From positions 18,298,713-18,362,712 of the forward strand of contig OX388309.1 in NCBI GenBank assembly GCA_947579605.1: a DNA stretch of 64,000 nt. Reading direction: 5' to 3'. Under the pieces are notes generated by a model. The model saw nothing but the letters and a program-made list of their open reading frames with translations, ran no database searches and was not told the origin of the DNA. Every line of letters starts with the position of its first letter. Within the stretch, counting starts at the first letter, position 1. The position numbers and the translations under genes were made by a program. Source of the DNA: Athripsodes cinereus (lineage: Eukaryota > Arthropoda > Insecta > Trichoptera > Leptoceridae). Positions 47,201 to 58,198 of the stretch are shown here, piece by piece.

Positions 47201-50200
47201 TCTATCAAAAAAAAACAAGAAAAATATATACATAAAATGAAATACCTAAATGCACAAGCAACGAAAATAATATCAGTATTGATAAGTGATACGACACAAG
47301 TGTTTAGTTGGGAGGGATTGGCAGGACTGCTCATCGTATTTGAATACACAAAAAAATCTTTAAAGAACCAGTCTAAAGAAGACATAACCTAAAACATGTA
47401 AATACAACAGAAGACTAGTTACCATTAACCTCGTTTGACGAAGTTGATTTCTCAACCTAGCACCATGAGTATGGGTATGGGAATATATATTCTTTGATTT
47501 TAATTTGTGTGGTGAAAGTGTGGTATGTTTAGATGGATGAAATCACTGCATATATCACAATGTATTGCACTACATCAATCTATTTCATTTTTAGATGACA
47601 AAATCCAATCATATTAAACGTCAAAATTGGAATACTTGCTCCCGAAATGGCTCAATGGTATAATAATACCGATTTTTTCTTGTCATGATTATTGCAGGTG
47701 CTGGACCGGCAGCGGGACAAGCTGTACAATTGGTAGGACAACAAGCCCAATTGGTACAAGGATCAGATGGGCAGACATATCTATATCAACCTGTACCGTT
47801 AGATAATCATCATGTCACAGGAAATGCCTGTAAGTATGCCATTTCTTACAACTTACAACTAATTTCAACAATATCACTGATCCCTTGAGAAAACCTTCAT
47901 TACCTGAATACTTTCATACCAACGTGGCAAAATCTTTAAAAAACCTTTCCAAATCACAAATATTTCCCATAACCTATTTTTTTACTTCATGAACACATGT
48001 TATACTGAATATTAAAATTTTATCAGTTTTATAACAATGCCTAAAGTATCATGATTTGACTGTAAGTATATGAAAATCAAAAATTGGGGTTGTAGAAGGG
48101 AGGAGGGGAAGAGGCAGAGTGCCAATAAGATAGAGCGACCAAATTAAGGAGGCCACACAGAGCTCACTACACGGGGCCTTGCACATGGCGGAAGATCGCT
48201 CAAGATGGGGACAGATGGTCTACAGAACAAAGCATGATGATCACGATCCTCAGGATTGAGGAATCGACTGAGATGATGATGATGATAATATGAAAATCTA
48301 TGTCCATTTATTAAATTCCTGATTCTTGATGAAATCAATATTTTCAATGAAGAGAAATTGTAAAACTATTTAGGTAAATTCTGAATATTGATTGTATTTA
48401 ATTTAAATGCATTTTTCTATAAAATTGTATGCATTGTGATCAATGTACCATAAAGAATTTTTAATTGAAAACAACAAAATTTATAAAACTGCAACAGATA
48501 GGCATCAATAATTGATAGGTTTCCATTCATGTCAATACCTACATCTATCCAGTAGTAAAAGATTAGATTGAATAGTCGTGGACCATGGAGACAATATATA
48601 TTCCTTTTTATATTTCAGATATAAATGTAAATGGATCATTAGTACAAATACAGAATGCACAACAGGCTGCCACTGCTGTGCCTCATGCAACACAACAACC
48701 AATCATTAACGGGGGAAACATAGTCATGGTGAGTTATCAACATCTATAGGGACTAGATTATTTTAGCTATTTTTATAGTTTTTTTTTTTGCATATTTTAA
48801 CATGATTATACATAAGTTTACAATCTATATTTTGGCTGCTTTTTGACTAGGTACTGATTTTTTTTTTCGCAAGATATCTTAAAACCCAACTTATAATAGG
48901 TGATGGCAATTTATTTACTATATATTTTCATGTATTCATCCCATCTTGCTTACTTTCAACATTTCAGCCCTTTTATGTTGTTGGTCTTGGTCTCAAAGAT
49001 TATTGTCTTACATTACTTAGTTCATAAGTTTTTAATTATATCTTGTATTCTTTCAGATGGTGCAAGGTAATGCCACTGGCCAAGCCCAAATGACTGGTGC
49101 CACTATAAGCAGTACTTCCACTGCCTTAGATAACCAAGAAGAAGAACCTTTGCTGTATGTCAATGCTCGTCAGTACAGAAGGATACTGAAGAGGAGACAA
49201 GCCAGGGCGAGACTGGTGGACCTTGGAAAGATACCTAAAGAAAGACCTGTAAGTCCTATCAATACATTAGGTGACCGGAGTGGCGCAGAGGTTATGCTCT
49301 TACCTTTAAATCATGAGGTCCCTTGAAAGTTTCATGATTGCTTTATCAGCAGTTGATAAGAGGTTAGGTTTCTTATGTTCTCTACTTATAAACTCGTATA
49401 TCTTTACACGAAGATTGATTGTATTAAATTTGATTTTAGAAATATCTTCATGAAAGCCGACATAGACATGCAATGAACAGAGTTCGTGGTGAAGGCGGAA
49501 GGTTCCATTCAAATCCTGAAGATGCCAAGAATAAGTGAGTGAACAAACAACATAATATAATATACATATTTATATGGTTACCATTTTAAACAATTACTTA
49601 TTTATTTCATTATCTAAACAATATTTGATAATGAAATAAATAAGTATTGATTGACAATTATTGATAAAAATTCATTATAATGATTGTATAGTGCTTGGAA
49701 TAACTCTGTGGAAGATCATTTTAATAGAATTAAAATAGATTTAAAATAAAACACTGTATTACTGTCACTATGAATAGTATTTGACTCAGAGGCCTTTCGG
49801 GTAGACACCCATCATCAGTGAGTCTTTGTTAGTAACTCACTTAAGATGGGTGTCTACCCGAAAAGCCGCTGTGTCAAATACTATTCATAGTGAAAGTAAT
49901 AGTCTTTTATTTAAATTCTATTAAATTAATTATAGTAACAAATTAAAATGAAGTAAGATATTAAGTAAATCGACTGTGATTATTTTAGGAACCAGCTTTA
50001 AGAGTTTCCATTGTCACAGATTTACGATGTCACAATGGAGTTACTAAATATCTTGTTTCATTTATTGAAACAATTTTTTTTATGTTTTAGAGACAAGAAA
50101 CCTGTTGTAAACCAAAACCAAATAAATCAAGAGCAGAAAAACACAATGGAGGTACGTTTCTTCAAATTCAAACTTGTACTGTATTGTGAACATATTTCTG

Positions 50201-50458
50201 TAGATGCAATTTTTTTTTCAAATATACTGGTCATAATAATTAGTAAAGTATATGCAGCTACATTCTCATATGATTAACAAATGAATTAACTTATTATGTT
50301 TGGAGAATAGTGATAGCAATTGTATTAAATAATAAAAATTTTCACATTGTATTGTGACGTACTTCGTAAATCTGATATCATTAAGGTTTCAGAATATCAT
50401 TAAGGAACCAGTAGAGCGAAGCTTAATACGAATACAACCGATGGGAGGACTACAGTGA
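44270..50458 (+). CDS. NFYA: NF-YA, DNA-binding subunit of the CCAAT-binding factor NF-Y
   Basis: Nuclear transcription factor subunit that joins the NF-YB/NF-YC histone-fold dimer and reads CCAAT (family knowledge). Coding exons: 44270-44437, 46253-46273, 46816-46888, 47698-47829, 48619-48728, 49057-49248, 49440-49534, 50091-50151 and 50393-50458, 305 residues, every junction GT-AG and in phase. Residues 1-190 are Gln-, Val- and Gly-rich, as in the NF-YA activation domain. The core begins EEEPLLYVNARQYRRILKRR (about 196-215, subunit-association helix), then RQARARLVDLGKIPKERP (linker), then KYLHESRHRHAMNRVRGEGG (about 233-252, DNA-binding part). An intron splits the linker from the DNA-binding part. 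Differences from the vertebrate core are one extra Leu in EEEPLLY, Pro for Arg at the end of the linker and NRV for ARK. Exon 2 is a 21-base microexon (VGAQAIQ). The start is the first ATG of its exon. Confidence 0.95.
45070..46099. mobile_element. piggyBac-type element, internally deleted
   Basis: The ends CCCTCTGCAACTGA (left) and TCAGTTGCAGAGGG (right) are inverted copies, each bordered by TTAA (45066-45069 and 46100-46103), the hallmark of piggyBac insertion. The 1,030-bp body keeps only the C-terminal part of a transposase on the minus strand. Subterminal copies of ctgacagac and gacgtgaggt occur near both ends. It lies in the intron between NF-YA coding exons 1 and 2. Confidence 0.88.
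45459..45770 (-). pseudogene. piggyBac transposase C-terminal remnant
   Basis: The minus frame reads ARELVLPIMTQRVYNEKLPR and, at the end, KTKFTHYACKKHVCLQC. This matches the C-terminal helix and Cys-rich finger of piggyBac/PGBD transposases, which read K-T-x-Y-x-C-x-x-C-x-x-x-x-C. The Cys pattern is incomplete and a stop lies just upstream, so it is not functional. The catalytic domain is absent. Confidence 0.75.
48085..48290 (+). mobile_element. LINE 3' fragment, family D, in an NF-YA intron
   Basis: A sense copy of the 3' end also found at 26220-26480: ggaagaggcagagtgccaat, gagcgaccaaattaaggagg, then an ATG microsatellite (gatgatgatgatgat). It is truncated to about 200 bases and lies between NF-YA coding exons 4 and 5. 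Confidence 0.8.
49722..49928. repeat. Fold-back repeat/MITE in an NF-YA intron
   Basis: Arms of roughly 90 bases, with a few mismatches, surround a loop of about 25 bases. The inner arms read tcgggtagacacccatc and gatgggtgtctacccga, and the outer arms share atgaatagtatttga. The RNA could form a long hairpin. It lies between NF-YA coding exons 7 and 8. No clear target duplication. Confidence 0.8.
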
Positions 50459-51123
50459 GAAGTCATGGTACTCTAGTAAGTGCGTGACAACAGGTTTAAC
50501 CAACACTTATCTTCACTGGAGAACAGGAACACAACTACTAACATTCATGATCATCATCTCTGAGAAATGAATTGTAGTAATGCTGCTAGAATTGAAATTT
50601 TCCTGACATCTTCATTGCCAGTGCTACACGTGAGAGGAATATAACTAGAATCCCAATGTCCGCGTATGTATGATATTAGTCAGCAGTATTTACACTCTCA
50701 ATCTCACGTCAATTCAAACCATGTATCGTTAAACAACCAGTCAGTCATTATTATTATTGAAATGGACTGATTTAATAGAGTAATGAAATTGACTGATTCA
50801 AGGCTGGTTTGTAAAGGCTGAAATTGACAAACCATTTAGAAATGGTATTGTCATTTTCTACTAATATTTCAAATCGTAGTAACAGTAAGCAGTTTCTCAA
50901 ATGACCTAAAGTTTTACCAACTTACTGGAAGGTGAATAATACATTAAAATGTATGTATAACATTTTGGGGTTCCCATAAAATCAAATAAAGGATAGATTC
51001 TCAGAAGTAATGGTATTATAATCTTGAAAATATTTGAAATTGTTTATGGATTACATTGGTGTTGATATAAAAGTGCAATTTAACAAATTAAGTTTTTATA
51101 CTGTAAGTATTTCTTAGATTAAG
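50459..51123 (+). other. NF-YA 3' region
   Basis: Non-coding after the stop. AATAAA near 50985 is one possible transcript end. Later AATAAA words beyond the MITEs would imply a 3' UTR that contains them. Unresolved. Confidence 0.35.
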
Positions 51124-51127
51124 ATAT

Positions 51128-51682
51128 CGACTGTGCTCAGGACAAAGGCATCAAACCACAATTTTGACAAAAGTCATTTTATGTTTTAAAGTCAATCATT
51201 TGTGTCTTTTACACATTCTGGCAAAAGCATTCAATTCCCAAATGTCTAGTTTTTATAAAAAAATGCAAAATATTTTTTTTTAGCTAGGGCTTAATTGCAA
51301 ATATCCAATAGGATAAAGGACTCAAACAGCATGAGTTTCATTATTAACACCAAAAAAATTCATCCAGACATAATTTTACGGCGAGGTAAGAGGCATCAAA
51401 CCACATAACCCCAAACATGCGACATACATATCTCTTTAACATGTTGCTAAAGTTTGTCAGGACAAAGGATTTAATCCACATTTTTGTTAATTTTTTGCTT
51501 ATAACTTGGGAATTTCTGAATATTTTCTCATAAATTTTTATGACATAATAAAAAAACTACATTAAAAAAAGTTGGTAAAATAATAATGACAATAATTTGA
51601 AATTTTCTTTATCCTACAGTTTTTTGCTTCTCCTATAAAATTTGACCAATGTGGTTTGAATCCTTTGTCCTGAGCACAGTCG
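51128..51682. mobile_element. MITE 3 of the CG/ATAT group (555 bp)
   Basis: Inverted ends of about 33 bp with two mismatches (CGACTGTGCTCAGGACAAAG on each side) are flanked by ATAT at 51124-51127 and 51683-51686. Internal partial repeats of the end motif (aggacaaagg, catcaaaccac) occur several times. No coding frame. Confidence 0.88.
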
Positions 51683-51962
51683 ATATGTATGCTCTTTAAA
51701 TTGAAAGCAATGAGTTTAGTACAAAATATGTACATATATGGAAATATCTACTGTAAAAAGAATATCTATAACCATATTATAATTTAAGTAGTAAGTATAA
51801 GCCTAAATTCAGTCTAATCTGTTTCAGTTTTAATTTCTTGAATTCCATAATCAACTTCAATCATGTACAAATATGTATTATTTTATAACTGAAGTTTTGT
51901 TTAGTAACCAATCAATTGAATTTCCTTATATGATTTTGTGATGAATTTAAAAAAATATATAT

Positions 51963-53287
51963 CGAGGGGTGAAAGGCTATTTGTTTTAAGCGACATTTTG
52001 TGAACTTTACAGGAGAGCAATTTAAAGTTATTTTTTTTAGAAAAAAAAATATTATAAAAAAACGATTAGTCCTATTTAAAAACGTTCTAAGAACAGCATG
52101 TTTAAAAAAAATCAACACATATTTTGGCATAATTTTCAGTAATAATACCTTCAAAACATCCAAATTTTGTGTCGCTTAATACAATTTGGCTTTTATCCGG
52201 AGTCAGGAAAAATGATTCAACCACCAACGGCATAAAACATAAATGAAGGGAAAAACGTTTTAAGCGACATCGCTGTAATTAATTAGTGGAAGGAATAACG
52301 ATTTATCTGACATTGACCAAACATAATTGAAATAGGCTATTTGTTTTAACTACAAGCTGAAAGATAAACGGAAACAGGAACAGTGACTTAAGCAACAATA
52401 ACATTCTTAATTAATTGTTTTACATCCTCCTCCTGAAAGGATTTTATAAAACTAGGTAGTTGATACAAAATAATTTTTGTCGTAATGCTAAGTGAATCTT
52501 GGGTTTAAAAGAAAACATAAAAACATTAATTATGATATTTTTTATTAAACAAGTAAAATAATTGTTGTCAATAATATTTATTGTTACAATGAGAAATCTG
52601 GAAAAATATTATAATAGCTAATAAAACAATGCACTGGTATAATTATTAAAACAAACATAATCTTATCGAAAAAACAAAAACCAAAAAATAGATAAATAGA
52701 GATGAAATTATTAAAATTATTATTTGTCTCAAATAACATGTCTTCAAAAATAAAAATGAGACGAAAAAGTTGAAACGACCATCATTATCAATATTACGAA
52801 ATAGAAAATTGGTTGAACAGTCAAAAGTTGGTGCAAACGGTTGCAGCGAAAACGGTTCATGCGACATGCACTACTTTTTTAAATATCGGCTAAATGTATG
52901 AAGCGACAATGCAGAGAAATAGCAGAAGAGGGCAAAACGGTTTAAGGTACTTTTTATGACAATTTGCACACACGGAAAAAAGCTTTAACTACCATCTATC
53001 TGCAAATTGGAAGAAAGAAAAATAGCTTATGCTCCAATAGTCTGTATTAATCAGTATTAATGAATGGTTTAAGTGAAGTGTTTAAATCAAGTGACAAATT
53101 TGATGTCAGATCATACATCACGTTTGAGAAATTAGACCTATTTTTTTTTTGTTCAAGCGCCAAAAAAGTACTCCGATTGACTCGAAACCTAGACCAATCG
53201 ACGCAGAAAAATTTGCCGATTCCGACCATATATATAACTCATTTTCGGCAAAAGTGTCGCTTAAAACAAATAGCCTTTCACCCCTCG
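51963..53287. mobile_element. MITE 4 of the CG/ATAT group (1,325 bp)
   Basis: Perfect 33-bp inverted ends (CGAGGGGTGAAAGGCTATTT onward) are flanked by ATAT at 51959-51962 and 53288-53291. The interior repeats pieces of the end such as ggctatttgtttta and aagcgaca. It is the largest of the group and has no transposase-like frame. It starts only 276 bases after MITE 3. Confidence 0.9.
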
Positions 53288-53714
53288 ATATAGTCATAAG
53301 ATTCCATTTGTTTAGCGAAAAATGAATTTAAATTATGTAAATAATTAATATTTAGGTGAAATTAGATATAATTATAGAACATAATATAGGTACATATACC
53401 AAAAGATGGGAAGTTATTTTTATATTCCTATAATGTATATATGTATATATTCCTATAATGTATATATGAAGTATTTTTGCCAAAAGTAGGATAATATTAT
53501 TGATTTACACCTAAAAGATTTCACAGATATAAAATCAAATAAAAATCCATCTTACACTTACAAATATTTGATTTCTTCCTACGTAAATTATGTCATAGGC
53601 TTTTTGTACTGTTCAAATATGATTTTATATCAGAATAAAACAAAAATTGTAAGAGTCTAATTGAAAATTTTCTTGAACACTTGTTTATCTTGTGAAGGAA
53701 TCAAGGCTTTAGAT

Positions 53715-53965
53715 CATGGGTGGCCAACCTTTTCAGCAGTCGGGCCAAATTTCAGAATGAGATTTCATCCCAGGCCGCATAACAATAAACTCCATATATA
53801 TATGTTGTTGATAAGTTTTTCGCAAAGTGAAAATTTTTCTCAAAATACCTCTTTCAATAAAGTAACGGGTACTTGTACCGACTATTAAAAAAAAGTTTGC
53901 ATATGCTTCGCGGGCCGCACATAGACACCCAACGGGCCACATGCGGGCCGCGGTGGCCACCCTTG
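53715..53965. mobile_element. hAT-type MITE (251 bp)
   Basis: The ends CATGGGTGGCCAACC and, reversed, CAAGGGTGGCCACC are bordered by a perfect 8-bp duplication ctttagat (53707-53714 and 53966-53973). Both subterminal regions contain gggcc/ggccg runs. A partial relative lies at 4520-4614. Confidence 0.9.
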
Positions 53966-53973
53966 CTTTAGAT

Positions 53974-55914
53974 AAACCTAAATAAATTTACTCAAACACT
54001 CATGGAAAACAATATATTTAAATATTGCAAGTTATACTCTGAAATATTAAATGCGGAATTGGAAATCCTAGACACTACCTTCGTACTTCGTAATTTGTAT
54101 TGCTTTATTATTCCTTTAATCAATGTAGTTGAACATTCAATTTCTCATTTCAGAGGATAACACAAAATATATTTTATTTTCACACAAGATTTTTTGATCT
54201 CCAATCATTCAGTAACTTGATGCATTGTATTCATAATAGTACTTACTATTAAAATGTTTTGATCTTATGTCCATCACAAGTAATAATTATATAATTGTAC
54301 ATAGTGCCTTCTCATTTTAACAATAGTTAATGGAGTTAGTTATAAGTTTTTATTATGATTTTGTATTAATAACATGCCAAAGACAGTTCTAACATATAGG
54401 CCACATTATTATTATATGAGGGGTTTGCCTGCAAATCCTCATCGATCCAAAAACATTGCAACTGCGTAAACAGCACATTTCTATTTCTGTCAATATTTTT
54501 TATAGATATGTTTTGAAAATATTGTACCTGTACAAATATATTTTATTTATATCATTATAATAATTTGAATTAAAAAAAATTGAAAAAAAGAGTTTTTGCA
54601 TCTTAACAGTTAGGAACAAAGTGATTATGCGTGGAAAGGACAGTTTATTCAGATATGCCTTGAAATTGCTATTTTATTGGAAAATTTAAAATATCCTATC
54701 TTTAAAGACCATCTACTCGTTTACGAGTGATCGGGGCAAAAATTTGAAATGAAGACCTGTGATTCTTTCTTCAAATGGATGGAAGTTATTTTAAAACCAA
54801 TTTTCATGAGGTTGAAGGTGGAATTTCATAGTGTTGATCAAACTACATTGTAGCCTATTGAAATTTAAAACATGGTTAAATATCTGTGTAAAATGGATCT
54901 ATGAGGATTCACAGGTGAATACCACTACTAGTAAATCATTATTGTATTAACATCTTACACAGACATCATAACACTAGCAGAAAACATACCCCATTGTTTG
55001 AGTTGATCCTTATTCACTGCAAAATTTTCATATCACACTTTTTTCTTGCATATATTTAATTTTATCTAAGTAATTGATTTACCTAAAATGTATAATGCTA
55101 TCAACATAATAAAATGAGAGACAGGCTATGTCTAACTTCATATTAGTTATATTAATTTTTATAAAATGCAAAATAAAGATGTAATAAATGATTGAGTGAG
55201 AATTGTTGTAACCAGAAATAGCGTACTTAACTCAGTCATTGTAAATTTTTCTGTTGATTAATCGTTATCTTTTTTTTAGTTAGGTTTTTGATTTTTGCGA
55301 TTGTTCAGTGAAGATAATTAATTTCATAAACAATATTATTACAATTTGAAAAAATCCCTTTAAACCTATTTACAAATTTGTATAATTTTTTATACACACA
55401 CTTAATAAAATGTTTTAATAAACAATTATGTTCAAGTTGTTATGATTCTTTTATTCTTTTCAACCTTTAATTTCCCCCTCAAGAATACAGACTGCATAAA
55501 CGACCCTCCTTCATTCCAAGTGAAGATATATCTGGGTTTTGTTATAAACCCAAATACAACCTTATACACCTTTCACACTAAGCTACTAAAAGCTTGTGTC
55601 GTGAAAGGGGAGTTTGCCGGCACATGGTATCAAACCACCGACCACATGTTCACGAGGCCGAGATTCTACCTCCAAGCTACCGACGAACTTGAAATACCAA
55701 CTTTTAAATAAAATAAAAATACCGACAAAAATTACAAACTTTTCTTACAATATTTCTAATATCCAGTGCCAAATTTTGGTAATTGGTAGATATTGTTCGG
55801 GTTTTTTGTTCTATTATTTATGGGTATCATTATTAGTTCTGCAACATTTTGCCAATCTTTAAGTTATTTTGTTTACAAATATTTTCAATAGGTGGCAATA
55901 TATATATATATATA
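53974..55914. other. AT-rich intergenic stretch
   Basis: No supported gene. Around 55500-55700 is a more balanced block, gaccctccttcattccaagt to ccgaccacatgttcacgagg, with a central fragment (ataaacccaaatacaacc) shared with 37210-37230. It is probably an old repeat. Confidence 0.4.
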
Positions 55915-56252
55915 ATGAGTTACAATCCATTGGATTGGTCTGCAACGAGTTTTGTCTTTCTTCTCCATTCCTCCCTATTCTCAGCCAGTCTTTTCAGCTC
56001 TACGTATGAGCCACAATTCATGTCCCTCTTCAGTTGGTCCATATACGCATCTCTGGGCCGGCCTCTGCCGTTTGTGCCCTCGGTCCTACCCTCCGCGATG
56101 GCGATGAGGAGTCCTGGGTGCCTGATGTTGTGGCCAATCCAGTTAGCTCGTTGTTGGCTGATTCTCTTAAGGAGTTGCCTTTTTTCGCCTACCCTGTTTA
56201 ATACTTCTTCGTTTTCGACGTGTTCCGACCAATGGATCTTCAGCATGCGTCT
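55915..56252 (-). pseudogene. LINE remnant, family A, cut by an LTR element
   Basis: The minus frame from 56246 to 55920 encodes a LINE C-terminal end: NEEVLNRVGEKRQLLKRI, RANWIGHNIRH, GRGRPRDAYMDQLKRDM and LAENREEWRRKTKLV, then a stop and a TATA microsatellite tail. The reading frame is cut at 56252/56253 exactly where the LTR begins, so the element landed inside this copy. Confidence 0.88.
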
Positions 56253-58198
56253 TGCTACGCATTAAATAATCGCTGCGGAGAAGTTCATACTGGCTAATGT
56301 TCCTACAGTCATTTGTTGTCTGTGAGTCTTCCGTAATAATAATAATAATTGTACGTTACAAAGAACACGTGACTGGCTGATGCTTCGATCTGCACACGGC
56401 ACCACATCGTATGATTCTCATTCCCTTGAAGAATAACCGTTAAACGTGCCTGTTCCTCCTCGCGTCGCTTGCAAGTAAATTCAGTTACCCGCAAACCATG
56501 GCATAGGTTGGACGAAAGAAGGGTTTGTCCCTTCCCGCCTTAGTCGCGAACAGCGATGTGCGTAACTCCGACACAATAATAATACTAACAATAATTATGT
56601 AATAGTACTTAACTTCGTAATGTGATAAACAAGTGTGTTGCCCTCTATTGTATGTAAAACTATTCTTATTGTGTGTCGTTAATAATGTACTTTACAAGTC
56701 TGTGTTAGTTTTACGTGCGCGACCAATCTTACCGCCAATATCAAGGAACAATAGTAACGATTAATAATTAATAGTAATTAATAAATTGTATAATGTTATG
56801 GACAAGCTTATATTCTCTTTGAGTTATATATACATGGCGATTCTTGTGGTGATAATGATAATAATTGGAAGTTTTGAGTATAATAACAATATATGTTGGT
56901 TTTGGGCGTGGTTTTTGCTGTTGCCGCCATTATTCATAACCGTGTGAAATTGGATAATCCATAAGTTCTGAACAAATATTCTATGTTAGGAATCATGAAC
57001 AATCACATAAACTGTTCTTTCTACTTTCTCAGTATTGTGAATTTGATTGAAATTGAGAATGTGTTCCTAAATCTTCAGCGTGTACAGCTTCACCTCGGAT
57101 AGTCAGTATATCGCGTAGCGGTGATTTACCGATATAACTCTCATTACAATGTGAACTGTGTAATCCTCTAGTAACTTCTCCGGTCCATACCCTTGTCAAA
57201 AGAGTGATTAAAAGACTAGCTGAGTATTTCTGAAAGGAATATTGAAATAGTGACGCCTTCTGCCTTTTACACTGAGGATATTGTAAGAACGTATAAGATA
57301 TCCCATGTCTCTTGAGAAGTAGTGATCTCTTCCGCCTTGAGGACAGGATCCATCTGATTCTGACAACACCACCACACCCCTGTACGTCTTTGAGTATAAC
57401 CAGCGACCGCCATAGAAGCATCAGAGTATGTTTCTTTCACGATCCTGCCTTCTACCGTCAATGTGTGCAAAATACGTCTTCAGTAACATGCTTGACTTGG
57501 TGTTATTCAACTCCTGATCGCCTGTCTATCTGTAAGTGACTATATTACTACTGTATATGGTATAAATAATGATATTTTTTTCATAACTGAGTTCATATTA
57601 TCATTGAACTATCTATATATTAATTTTCCGTTGTGTATATTAATTTTCCGTTGTGTAATAATTTAAGATTTTGAGTTTGAATGAAGAATGAATGATTCCA
57701 ATTAAATATTTATAAATCACTTGATAAACCAGGTATTGATTTATATTGATAATACCAAGGTTGGTTTATTTGATAATTACCATTGTTTGTTTTATTGTCT
57801 CAATCCGAATATGATATAACTTTCATAACTTTGCATATTGAGCGGAATGTCGTTCCCTACAAATTTACTTTGAAAATAACTGTCTTGTTATGTAATATAT
57901 ATTTGCACAATAAACGTGAATCACTTACCTAACGATATCTTTCTGTTGAAATTCATTTTGTATACCCACCAGTAGATTCAATACTCTTATTAATACTAAA
58001 GTACATCTCTCCGCCTCCTTGTATATAATCTTCCAATAACCTAGTTTATACTCGGAGTAGTTATGTAACAAAGGTTCAATTCCTTGATCAACCAATGGAT
58101 GAAAGACCCTATTATTTTACTATGAAAGCAACAAAGAGTTAAAGGAATGGCTCCACTGATGGAAATAATATATCCACTTTCTTGGAAAGGTCTGATGT
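56253..58198 (+). repeat. Left LTR of the second element (at least this much)
   Basis: Matches 62055-64000 with no difference seen on reading, including identical short open frames at 56309, 57029, 57267 and 57312. The true 3' end lies beyond 58198 but cannot be seen, because the partner copy is cut by the window end. Confidence 0.88.

Noticed and set aside
53060..53293. 77-codon plus-strand frame at the end of MITE 4
   Set aside because: It runs into the terminal inverted repeat and reads the end motif in frame. No transposase feature.
57029..57539. Overlapping frames of 130, 67 and 75 codons, duplicated at 62831-63341
   Set aside because: Same reason: paired LTR copies. Frames overlap on both strands and show no known motif.
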